Assembly (NCBI GenBank): GCA_963822955.1
Contig: CAWGJS010000001.1
Span: 806,001 to 870,000 of the forward strand
From: JAJYUU01 sp963822955
GTDB taxonomy: Bacteria; Actinomycetota; Actinomycetes; Streptosporangiales; Streptosporangiaceae
DNA: 64,000 nucleotides
Direction of reading: 5' to 3'
Positions 9,835-17,592 of the stretch are shown here, piece by piece. Positions within the stretch are counted from its first letter, which is position 1. Each line of letters opens with the position of its first letter. The notes below the pieces were generated by a model. That model made no database searches and was not told the origin of the DNA. It saw only the letters and a list, made by a program, of their open reading frames with translations. The position numbers were made by a program, and so were the translations under genes.

Positions 9835-10848
9835 TCAGTGCCCGTACGGCTGCTCGCGCCCGGCCGGCGCGCTCCAGTCGAGCAGCGGCCCGTCCGGCAC
9901 GATCCTGGACGGGTTCAGCCGCGGATGGGTGCCGTAATAGTGCCGCTTGATCTGGTCGAACCTGGTCGTATCGCGGAAGGCGGGCAGCGCGTACAGGTCG
10001 CGCGCGTACGCCCACAGGTTCGGATAGTCGCTGACCCGGCGCAGGTTGCACTTGAAGTGCGAGTAGTACACCGCATCGAACCTGGCGAGCGTTACCCACA
10101 GCCGCACGTCCGCCTCGGTGAGCTGGTCGCCGACCAGGTACCGCTGCCGGCCCAGGCGCTGCTCGAGCTCGTCCAGGGTCTGGAACAGCCGCGTCACGGC
10201 CTCGTGATAGCTCTCCTGCGCAGTCGCGAACCCGGACCGGTAGACGCCGTTGTTGACAGTGGCGTAGACGAGCTCGTTGATCTCGTCGATCTGCGGGCGC
10301 AGCGGCTCGGGGTACAGGTCATAGCCCGGCCGGGCCCACTGCGCGAACTGCGTGTCCAGATCGAGCGTGATGTCCGGGAAGTTGTTGCTGACGATCCGGC
10401 TCGTCTTCTTGTCCCACAGCACCGGCACCGAGATGTGCCCGTCGTAGCCCGGCTCGGTCGCCTCGTAGGCCTCGCGGAGCAGGGCGAAGCCGTTGACCGG
10501 GTCCAGGCCGTAGCCGTCACCCTCGCGGAACGCCCAGCCGCGGCCATCGCGCACCGGGTCCACCGCGGACAGCGAGATGACGTCCTGAAGTCCGAGCAGC
10601 TCGCGCACGATGGCCGAGCGGTGCGCCCATGGGCAGGCCCAGCTGATGTAGAGGTGGTACCGGCCCGGCTCGGCGAGGAAGCCGCTGGAGCCGTCCGCAG
10701 TGATCCGGCCCTGGAACGGGTAGGCGGCGCGGATGAACTCGCCGGGCTTGGTGGCCGGCTGCGGCCGCTGGGGACGGAAGTCGCCATAATCCCCGAATGC
10801 TGCGAAGTCGACAGCGCTTGCGCCGCTCGCCTGGGTGGTGCTCGCCAT
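9835..10848 (-). CDS. Glutathionyl-hydroquinone reductase-like GST (Xi/omega type)
   Basis: 337 residues with an N-terminal thioredoxin fold and a C-terminal helical GST domain. The catalytic motif WACPWAHR places Cys72 as the nucleophile that in YqjG/PcpF-type enzymes removes glutathione from glutathionyl-hydroquinones; SNNFPDI follows, and LRRVSDYPNLW and YYGTHPRLNPSRIVP are family-specific C-terminal motifs. The ATG at 10848 has GGAGG 5 nt upstream; the open frame continues for about 180 codons into the divergent peroxidase gene, but that is antisense coding only. Actinobacteria use mycothiol rather than glutathione, so the physiological thiol is open. Confidence 0.88.
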   Translation of the reverse strand: MASTTQASGASAVDFAAFGDYGDFRPQRPQPATKPGEFIRAAYPFQGRITADGSSGFLAEPGRYHLYISWACPWAHRSAIVRELLGLQDVISLSAVDPVRDGRGWAFREGDGYGLDPVNGFALLREAYEATEPGYDGHISVPVLWDKKTSRIVSNNFPDITLDLDTQFAQWARPGYDLYPEPLRPQIDEINELVYATVNNGVYRSGFATAQESYHEAVTRLFQTLDELEQRLGRQRYLVGDQLTEADVRLWVTLARFDAVYYSHFKCNLRRVSDYPNLWAYARDLYALPAFRDTTRFDQIKRHYYGTHPRLNPSRIVPDGPLLDWSAPAGREQPYGH

Positions 10849-10966
10849 CATCGCCTCCATGTGTGACTGCTCGTCCTGTCGCCTGTTCGCAGCAACCATG
10901 TGCATGCCGGAGCCATTCCGGCCGGGTGCCGGGAGGCCGCAGGGGCAGATGCGGAAGGATGAGCGC

Positions 10967-12046
10967 GTGAGTACTGACGCCTCGGCCGCCGCCGTGCCAG
11001 CCCAGCCCGCGGAACCCCCGCTGCCCGCCGAGCCGCAGGCTGTCGTCGCGCCACTCACCAAGGCTGCGATCTTCCTCGTCGCTGTCGTCAGTCCCGGCGC
11101 CGCGAGCGCGGACGCCGCGTCGGACCTGTGCGCAGACATAGCGGCGCTGGTCAGGGCGGTCGGCTTTCGCGACCTGAACGGCCGCCTGACCTGCGTGACC
11201 GGGTTCGGCGCCGCGGCGTGGGACCGGCTGATCGGACTGCCGCGGCCGGGCGAACTGCACCCGTTCCGTGAGCTGCAAGCCGGCTCCCGGCACGCCGTCT
11301 CGACGCCAGGCGACCTGCTGTTCCACATCCGCGCTACCCGGATGGACCTCTGTTTCGAGCTGGCCAGCCTGATCACGACCCGGCTGGACGGCATCGGCCA
11401 GATCGTCGACGAGGTGCATGGCTTCAGCTACTTCGATGAGCGGGACCTGCTCGGCTTCGTGGACGGCACCGAGAATCCCACCGGCACGGCGGCCGTCCAG
11501 GCGGCGATCATCGGCGGCGAGGAGCCGGCCTACGCTGGCGGCAGCTACGTGATCGTGCAGAAGTACCTGCATGACCTGCCCCGCTGGAACGCGCTGCCGA
11601 CCGAGGAGCAGGAGCGGATCATCGGCCGTGCCAAGCTGTCGGACGTCGAGCTCGACGACTCGGTGAAACCGAGCTATGCGCACAGCGCGCTCAACACGAT
11701 CGTCGTGGACGGCAAGGAAGTGAAGATCGTCCGGGACAACATGCCGTTCGGGCGCGTCGGCGCCGGCGAGTACGGCACCTACTTCATTGGTTACTCGCGC
11801 TCAGCCGCCACGATCGAGCAGATGCTGGAGAACATGTTCATCGGCTCTCCGCCAGGTAACTACGACCGGATCCTGGATTTCAGCACGGCGGTGACCGGCT
11901 CGCTGTTCTTCGTGCCGTCGCAGGCGCTGCTCGACAGCCTCGCGGACGACGACCGCGACGCCGCCCAGACAAGCACTGACGCGGCCCAGACAAGCACTGA
12001 CGGCTCACTGAACATCGGCAGCCTCCGAGGAGATACACCACGATGA
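10967..12046 (+). CDS. DyP-type haem peroxidase, encapsulin cargo
   Basis: 359 residues. Dye-decolorising peroxidases oxidise substrates with H2O2. FGAAAWDRL, the signature GFVDGTENPTG with the catalytic Asp, KPSYAHSAL (proximal-His region) and FGRVGAGEYGTYFIGYSRS (distal-Arg region) identify the family. The GTG at 10967 has GGAAGGA 7 nt upstream. The tail has two 7-residue AAQTSTD-type repeats, then DGSLNIGSLRG, which matches encapsulin-targeting peptides of actinobacterial DyP proteins. Stop and encapsulin start overlap as ATGA, so cargo and shell are made together. Confidence 0.93.
   Translation: MSTDASAAAVPAQPAEPPLPAEPQAVVAPLTKAAIFLVAVVSPGAASADAASDLCADIAALVRAVGFRDLNGRLTCVTGFGAAAWDRLIGLPRPGELHPFRELQAGSRHAVSTPGDLLFHIRATRMDLCFELASLITTRLDGIGQIVDEVHGFSYFDERDLLGFVDGTENPTGTAAVQAAIIGGEEPAYAGGSYVIVQKYLHDLPRWNALPTEEQERIIGRAKLSDVELDDSVKPSYAHSALNTIVVDGKEVKIVRDNMPFGRVGAGEYGTYFIGYSRSAATIEQMLENMFIGSPPGNYDRILDFSTAVTGSLFFVPSQALLDSLADDDRDAAQTSTDAAQTSTDGSLNIGSLRGDTPR
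11957..11998 (+). repeat. 21-bp tandem repeat (two copies) in the DyP linker
   Basis: Two copies of a 21-bp unit differing at one base, encoding the linker DAAQTSTDAAQTST just before the encapsulin-targeting peptide. In-frame duplication lengthens the flexible tether between peroxidase domain and shell-binding peptide. Confidence 0.88.
11999..12031 (+). other. Encapsulin cargo-loading peptide (in DyP)
   Basis: Encodes DGSLNIGSLRG. The known actinobacterial cargo peptides have the pattern D-G-S-L-x-I-G-S-L-K/R-G and bind the inner face of the shell protomer. Here the Leu, Ile and Leu anchor positions are all present. Confidence 0.9.
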
Positions 12047-12846
12047 ACAACCTGCACCGCGAGCTAGCTCCGATCTCCGACGAGGCCTGGTCCGAGATCG
12101 AGCAGGAAACCGCGCGCACGCTCAAGCGCTACCTGGCCGGGCGGCGCGTCGTGGACGTGCATGGTCCCAGCGGCCTCGCGCTGTCCGCAGTCGGCACCGG
12201 GCACCAGCAGTCCATCGACTCGCCGGCCGACGGCGTCCTGGCCAGGCAGAGCCAGGTGCTCCCGCTGGTCGAGCTGCGCGTGCCGTTCACGCTGGGCCGG
12301 GAGCAGATCGACGATGTCGCGCGCGGCTCGGAGGACTCCGACTGGCAGCCGGCCAGGGACGCGGCCCGCCACATCGCGTTCGCCGAGGACCAGGCGATCT
12401 TCGCCGGCTACCGCGCCGCGGGCATCGGCGGGATCGTGCCGGGAGCCAGCAACGCCCCCGTGATGCTGCCGGCCGAGGTCGCCGACTACCCGATGGCCTT
12501 CGCGCAGGCTGCGGGCCAGCTGCGGTCGGCCGGCGTGGACGGGCCGTACACCGCGGTCCTGTCCGCGGACGCCTACACCGCCGTCAGCGAGGCCAGTGAC
12601 CACGGCTACCCGATCATCCGGCACCTCCGCAACGTGCTGGACGGCGAGCTGGTCTGGGCTCCGGCCATCACCGGAGCGGTGCTGCTCACCACGCGCGGCG
12701 GCGACTTCAGCCTGCACCTGGGCCAGGACTTCTCGATCGGCTACCAGTCCCACACCGACGCCGACGTCGTCCTCTACCTGCAGGAGACCTTCACGTTCCA
12801 GCTGCTCACGACCGAGGCAGCGGTGGCGCTGACGGCTCGCGCCTGA
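12043..12846 (+). CDS. Encapsulin shell protein (family 1)
   Basis: 267 residues, the usual size of HK97-fold encapsulins that self-assemble into protein nanocompartments. MNNLHRELAPISDEAWSEIE, TLKRYLAGRRVVDVHGPSG and LLTTRGGDFSLHLGQDFSIGY followed by the C-terminal LQETFTFQLLTTEAAVAL are characteristic. GAGGAG at the end of the peroxidase gene is its ribosome site, and the ATG overlaps the peroxidase stop. Expected to encapsulate the DyP peroxidase in the cytoplasm. Confidence 0.95.
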   Translation: MNNLHRELAPISDEAWSEIEQETARTLKRYLAGRRVVDVHGPSGLALSAVGTGHQQSIDSPADGVLARQSQVLPLVELRVPFTLGREQIDDVARGSEDSDWQPARDAARHIAFAEDQAIFAGYRAAGIGGIVPGASNAPVMLPAEVADYPMAFAQAAGQLRSAGVDGPYTAVLSADAYTAVSEASDHGYPIIRHLRNVLDGELVWAPAITGAVLLTTRGGDFSLHLGQDFSIGYQSHTDADVVLYLQETFTFQLLTTEAAVALTARA

Positions 12847-12850
12847 CGCG

Positions 12851-13519
12851 CTAGTTCTGGCTGTAGGGCGCGAACCGCAGGTCCGGCGCGGGCGTGGCGG
12901 TCAGCGAGCGGAGCATCTGCATCTCCGTGCGCAGCAGCTTGCGCTCCGCGAGCAGCCGATGGTGCGCGTCCGGCTCCTCGAGCAGGCGCTGCTTGACTGG
13001 CAGGTCCACGACGATCGCAGCCGCAACGAGGTAGGACATCAGCAGCGGCTCGTCAGGCATTTCCGGAATCGTGACATGAGCCCCGCCGCGGTCGGCAAGC
13101 AGCGCCAGATAGGACCGGAACGACTGCTGCACCGCTCCCAGCGCCAGCGCGGTCTCAGCCTTGTCGCCTACCTCATCAGGCAGCCACTCGACGTCGCCGC
13201 TGAAGTAGGGATCCTGCTCGCGGAGGCCTAGCAGGCGGAAGCGCTGCACGCCGACAGTGACCAGATCGAATCTGCCGTCCTCATATGGCTCGACGCGCTG
13301 CAACTCGGCCGTGCAGCCGGTCTCGTAGAGCGCGGACACGCCGTCAATTCCGGTCTCCCGGCCGTGCCGGATGGCCACCACGCCGAATTGCCCGGGCTCC
13401 GGCCCGGCCAGCAGGTCAGCGACGAGCTGCCGGTACCGGTCCTCGAAAACGTGCAATGGCAGCACCAGGCCGGGGTACAGCACGCTTCCGAGCGGGAACA
13501 GCGGCAGCTTCGTGCTCAT
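12851..13519 (-). CDS. Lon substrate-binding-domain protein (no protease domain)
   Basis: 222 residues. LPLFPLGSVLYPGLVLPLHVFEDRYRQLV is the classic Lon N-terminal (LAN) domain opening, followed by GVVAIRHG and a helical C-terminus (LLAERKLLRTEMQMLRSL). No ATPase or Ser-Lys protease domain follows, so it is one of the stand-alone LAN-domain proteins common in actinobacteria, function unproven. It converges on the encapsulin gene with a gap of only 4 bp and diverges from the YjbR gene. Confidence 0.88.
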   Translation of the reverse strand: MSTKLPLFPLGSVLYPGLVLPLHVFEDRYRQLVADLLAGPEPGQFGVVAIRHGRETGIDGVSALYETGCTAELQRVEPYEDGRFDLVTVGVQRFRLLGLREQDPYFSGDVEWLPDEVGDKAETALALGAVQQSFRSYLALLADRGGAHVTIPEMPDEPLLMSYLVAAAIVVDLPVKQRLLEEPDAHHRLLAERKLLRTEMQMLRSLTATPAPDLRFAPYSQN

Positions 13520-13599
13520 GCTTTGAGACTATTGCGGTGCCCCGTGATCCGGTGAATCGAATTGCGCGCACTGTCAGACCCCTCCGGCAAGCTGGGCTC

Positions 13600-14049
13600 A
13601 TGGCAACGATCGACGACGCGCGCGCCTTCGCCGGTTCCCTGCCGCGGGCTTACGAAGCCCTGGTCCGGGACCGGGTAAAGTTCCGGGTCGGCCGCATCGT
13701 CTTCCTGGCGTTCTCGCGAGATGAGCAGATCATGGGGTTCGGCTTCCCGAAGGAGGAGCGGGCAGCGCTGGTGGCAGCAGAGCCGGACAAGTTCCTTATG
13801 CCGCTCCAGTCGGATATGCGCTACCAGTGGGTGTGCGTCCGGCTCGCCGCGATCGACGAGGCCGAGATGCGGGAGCTCGTCCTCGACGCCTGGCGCATGT
13901 GCGTGCCGAAGCGGGTCGCTGCCGAGTACCTCGCGGCCGGGCACCTCACTGCCGGTCATCGGGCGGCTGGCCAGCTCACTGCCGGTCATCGGGCGGCCGG
14001 GCACCTCGCGTCGGGCGAGCCGGGAGTTGGCACCACCAGCTACACTTAG
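13600..14049 (+). CDS. MmcQ/YjbR-family protein with a repeated C-terminal tail
   Basis: 149 residues. The core (KFRVGRIVFLAFSRDEQIMG, FPKEERAALVAAEPDKFLMP, YQWVCVRLAAIDEAEMRELV, DAWRMCVPKRVA) is the YjbR double-wing DNA-binding-like fold. After it comes an unusual tail LTAGHRAAGQ / LTAGHRAAGH made by a 30-bp direct repeat at 13945-14004. I start at the ATG 13600; a longer open frame upstream runs antisense to the Lon-domain gene and has no support. Confidence 0.8.
   Translation: MATIDDARAFAGSLPRAYEALVRDRVKFRVGRIVFLAFSRDEQIMGFGFPKEERAALVAAEPDKFLMPLQSDMRYQWVCVRLAAIDEAEMRELVLDAWRMCVPKRVAAEYLAAGHLTAGHRAAGQLTAGHRAAGHLASGEPGVGTTSYT
13945..14004 (+). repeat. 30-bp tandem repeat (two copies) in the YjbR tail
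   Basis: Two 30-bp units beginning CTCACTGCCGGTCATCGGGC, nearly identical over 24 bases and diverging at the end of the unit. Each encodes ten residues, so the duplication keeps the frame. Confidence 0.85.
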
Positions 14050-14059
14050 CGGCACAAGG

Positions 14060-14327
14060 CAATGATCCGGCTATCACCGGGGAGCCTCCGGAAGAAAGGG
14101 CCTGCTCACCACCGGCAAGAGGTGATGGGCGGGCCTGACTAGAACCGGGCGGGTCCGGCCCGTCACAGCCGGGCAGATGAGCGGTCACGAGGCAGGTTGC
14201 GGCACATTCCGTGCACACATCCGATCCCGTGGCAAGCGAGGTGGTACCGCGGTACGCCCGCACCGGAGCGGGCGCGTCGTCCTCGCGCTGACCGTACGAT
14301 GACAGCGCCGCGAGGACGTACCACCAG
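14060..14327 (+). promoter_or_regulatory. T-box riboswitch of ileS (short stem I, translational type)
   Basis: Three parts are visible. The compact stem I around 14064-14092 has CCGG arms and a loop CTATCACC with the Ile codon ATC at 14073-14075 as specifier. The conserved T-box sequence GTGGTACCGCGG is at 14241-14252; its UGGU loop pairs with the tRNA 3' end. Downstream, CGTCCTCGCG (14278-14287) is complementary to CGCGAGGACG (14309-14318), which contains the GAGGA ribosome site of ileS. No U-run follows, so uncharged tRNA-Ile should free the ribosome site rather than stop termination, as known for actinobacterial ileS leaders. Confidence 0.9.
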
Positions 14328-17300
14328 ATGAGCGATTACCCACGGGCCGTTTACCCGAAGGCGGAGACCGCCAAGGCGGCCGGCCAGACCGCGAGCGGTG
14401 TTCCCGCCCAGCCCAGCTTCCCTGAGCTTGAGGAAGGCGTTCTGGCGTACTGGGCTGCCAACGATACGTTCCGCAAGTCGGTTGAGCAGCGTCCCGCCGA
14501 CAGCGAGTTTGTCTTCTACGACGGCCCGCCGTTCGCTAACGGCCTGCCGCACTACGGCCACCTGATCACCGGGTACGTGAAGGACCTGGTGCCGCGGTTC
14601 CGCGCCATGCAGGGGCGCCGGGTGGAGCGCCGGTTCGGCTGGGACTGCCACGGCCTGCCCGCCGAGGTCGAGGCCGAACGGCTGCTTGGCATCTCCGGCA
14701 AGGCCGAGATCGTGGCTATGGGCATCGACAAGTTCAACGCGACCTGCCGCGAATCGGTGCTGCGCTACACGCGCGAATGGCGCGATTACGTGACCAGGCA
14801 GGCCCGCTGGGTCGACTTCGACAATGACTACAAGACGCTCGAGACGCCGTACATGGAAAGCGTCATGTGGGCGTTCAAGCGGCTCTGGGACTCGGGGCTG
14901 ATCTACCAGGGCTTCAAGGTCCTGCCCTACTGCTGGCGGTGCGAGACCCCGCTCTCCAACCACGAGCTGCGGATGGACGAGGACACCTACCGCGACCGGC
15001 AGGACCCGTCGGTCACTGTGCGATTCAAGCTGGAGACCGGAGAGTGGCTGCTGGCGTGGACCACCACGCCGTGGACGCTGCCGTCGAACTTGGCCGCCGC
15101 CGTCGGCGCGGACATCAGCTACACGGTGCTGGAGAGGGACGGGGAGCGCTACATCCTCGCCCGCGACCGCCAGGCCGCCTACGAGCGAGAGCTGGAGGGC
15201 GCCGCCGTCGTCGGGACGCTGACCGGCGCGGAGCTAGCGGGCCGGCGGTATGAGCCGCTGTTCCCGTACCTGACAGACGCGGACCGCTTCGGCACGCGGG
15301 AAGCGTTCCGCGTGATCCTCTCGGATGACGTCACGACAGAGGACGGCACCGGCGTCGTGCACATGGCGCCTGCCTACGGCGAGGCCGACGCCCTCGCGTG
15401 CAACGCGGCCGGCATCCCGACTGTGCTCACTGTCGATGAGCACGCGCAGTTCACCTCGGTCGTGCCCGACTTCGAGGGCCAGCACGTCTTCGACGCCAAC
15501 GCGGGGATCACGGCCAAGCTGCGCGACCAGGGCAGCCTGGTCCGGCGCGAGGCCTACACCCACTCCTACCCGCACTGCTGGCGCTGCCGGAACCCGCTGA
15601 TCTACAAGGCGGTCTCCAGCTGGTTCGTCGAGGTGACGAAGTTCAAGAACCGGATGGTCGAGCTCAACCAGGACATCACCTGGGTCCCAGGGCACGTGAA
15701 GGACGGCCAGTTCGGCAAGTGGCTGGAGAACGCGCGGGACTGGTCGATCAGCCGGAGCCGGTTCTGGGGCTCCCCCATCCCCGTCTGGCAGAGCGACGAC
15801 CCGAATTATCCGCGAACCGACGTGTACGGGTCGCTGGACGAGCTCGAGCGTGACTTCGGCGTGCGGCCCGACGACCTGCACCGGCCCGGCATTGACAACC
15901 TGACCAGGCCGAATCCGGACGACCCGACCGGCAAGTCGACGATGCGCCGGGTACCTGAGGTGCTGGACTGCTGGTTCGAGTCGGGGTCGATGCCGTTCGC
16001 ACAGGTGCACTACCCGTTCGAGAACGCGGACTGGTTCGACAGCCACTACCCCGGCGACTTCATCGTCGAGTACACACCGCAGACCCGCGGCTGGTTCTAC
16101 ACGCTGCACGTGCTGGCAACCGCGCTGTTCGACCGGCCGGCTTTCAGGGACTGCGTCTGCCACGGGATCGTGCTCGGCAGCGACGGGCTCAAGATGTCCA
16201 AGAGCCTGCGCAACTACCCGGACGTGAACGAGGTGTTCGATAACTTCGGCTCAGATGCGATGCGCTGGCTGCTGATGGCCAGCCCGATCCTGCGCGGCGG
16301 TGACATCGCGGTGTCGCTGCCCGGCGTCCGGGACGCGGTCCGGCAGGCGATCCTGCCGCTGTGGAACACGTACTATTTCTTCGCGCTGTACGCCAACGCG
16401 GAGTCGTACGAGGCGAAGCGGTCCACGGCGAGTCAGCACGTGCTGGACCGGTACATCCTGGCCAAGACCCGCTCCGCAGTCACGCAGATGGAGCAGCTAC
16501 TCGACGTCTACAACGTCGGCGGAGCCTGCCAGGAACTCCGCGAGTACGTCGAGGTGCTGACGAACTGGTACATCCGCCGGTCACGAGACCGGTTCTGGGC
16601 TGGTGACACCGACGCGCTCGACACCCTGTGGACCGTTCTGGAGGCGGTCTGCCGGGCGGCCGCGCCGCTGCTGCCGCTGACCACCGAAGCGATCTGGCGC
16701 GGGCTTACCGGCGAGGAAAGCGTGCACCTGGCCGACTGGCCGCGGCTGGAGTCGTGGCCGGCCGACGAGCAGCTGGCCGACGCGATGGACCTGGTGCGAG
16801 CCGTCTGCAGCACGGCGCTCGGCCTGCGCAAGGCCCGCCAGCTGCGGGTCCGGCTGCCGCTGGCCCGGCTGACTGTCGCTCATCCGGACGCGCTGTCACT
16901 CGAGCCGTATGCCGAACTGGTCCGGGACGAGGTGAACGTCAAGGACGTCACGCTGGCGGCCGACCCGGCAAGTCTCGGTACCTTCGAGCTCACCGTCAAT
17001 CCGCGCGTGCTCGGGCCACGGGTCGGCGCCAAGGTGCAAGAGGTCATCAGGGCCGTCAAGGCCGGGAACGTGGTGCGCTCGGGGGACTCGGTTACCGCCG
17101 CAGGCGTGCAGCTTGAGGCCGGTGAGTACGAGGTCCGGCTGACCGCCGCGCACCCGGAGTCGACATCAGCGCTGCCGGGCAACACCGGCCTGGTGGAGCT
17201 TGACACGTCGGTCACGCCGGAACTGGCCGCCGAGGGCACCGCGCGTGACGTCGTCCGCATCGTGCAGCAGGCCCGCCGCGACGCGGGACTCGCAGTGTCC

Positions 17301-17486
17301 GACCGGATCCGGCTCACGCTGGGCGCCAACGGAGCGGTGGCCGATGCGCTCCGCGCGCACGCGGACTTCATCGGCGGCGAGACGCTGGCGGTCGAGCTAG
17401 CGGTGCTGCCAGAGGCGGATGTCGAGGCGGTCGCGCAGGCCGTCGCGGACGGCGGTTCGGTCAAGGTCGCCGCAACCCCGGTCTAG
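14328..17486 (+). CDS. ileS: Isoleucyl-tRNA synthetase
   Basis: 1052 residues, cytoplasmic class Ia synthetase charging tRNA-Ile. DGPPFANGLPHYGHL holds the HIGH-equivalent HYGH at about residues 75-78, GWDCHGLPAE is the next class I block, AWTTTPWTLPSN is in the editing (CP1) domain, WDYV-type residues follow, and KMSKS is at about 622-626. The C-terminal helical anticodon-binding domain is present (YNVGGACQELREYVEVLTNWYIRRSRDRFW). Length and motifs fit the eukaryote-like type 2 IleRS common in actinobacteria. Expression should be governed by the T-box leader directly upstream. Confidence 0.97.
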   Translation: MSDYPRAVYPKAETAKAAGQTASGVPAQPSFPELEEGVLAYWAANDTFRKSVEQRPADSEFVFYDGPPFANGLPHYGHLITGYVKDLVPRFRAMQGRRVERRFGWDCHGLPAEVEAERLLGISGKAEIVAMGIDKFNATCRESVLRYTREWRDYVTRQARWVDFDNDYKTLETPYMESVMWAFKRLWDSGLIYQGFKVLPYCWRCETPLSNHELRMDEDTYRDRQDPSVTVRFKLETGEWLLAWTTTPWTLPSNLAAAVGADISYTVLERDGERYILARDRQAAYERELEGAAVVGTLTGAELAGRRYEPLFPYLTDADRFGTREAFRVILSDDVTTEDGTGVVHMAPAYGEADALACNAAGIPTVLTVDEHAQFTSVVPDFEGQHVFDANAGITAKLRDQGSLVRREAYTHSYPHCWRCRNPLIYKAVSSWFVEVTKFKNRMVELNQDITWVPGHVKDGQFGKWLENARDWSISRSRFWGSPIPVWQSDDPNYPRTDVYGSLDELERDFGVRPDDLHRPGIDNLTRPNPDDPTGKSTMRRVPEVLDCWFESGSMPFAQVHYPFENADWFDSHYPGDFIVEYTPQTRGWFYTLHVLATALFDRPAFRDCVCHGIVLGSDGLKMSKSLRNYPDVNEVFDNFGSDAMRWLLMASPILRGGDIAVSLPGVRDAVRQAILPLWNTYYFFALYANAESYEAKRSTASQHVLDRYILAKTRSAVTQMEQLLDVYNVGGACQELREYVEVLTNWYIRRSRDRFWAGDTDALDTLWTVLEAVCRAAAPLLPLTTEAIWRGLTGEESVHLADWPRLESWPADEQLADAMDLVRAVCSTALGLRKARQLRVRLPLARLTVAHPDALSLEPYAELVRDEVNVKDVTLAADPASLGTFELTVNPRVLGPRVGAKVQEVIRAVKAGNVVRSGDSVTAAGVQLEAGEYEVRLTAAHPESTSALPGNTGLVELDTSVTPELAAEGTARDVVRIVQQARRDAGLAVSDRIRLTLGANGAVADALRAHADFIGGETLAVELAVLPEADVEAVAQAVADGGSVKVAATPV

Positions 17487-17592
17487 TTACCGTCGTCTAA
17501 CGGAGTGGCGCCGGCACAAGCCAGCGACGTTCAGCTACTCTCCGTGTCGGACCTCGTCACCGGGGGTCACGATCGGGCAGCCGGGGGGCACG

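Noticed and set aside
8701..10866. 721-codon plus-strand open frame across UbiB-like, DUF2236 and GST genes
   Set aside because: It is antisense to three recognisable families and has only low-complexity Arg/Ala sequence.
10849..11394. N-terminal extension of the GST-like gene
   Set aside because: The extra 180 codons are antisense to the DyP gene and lack similarity; a ribosome site marks the inner ATG at 10848.
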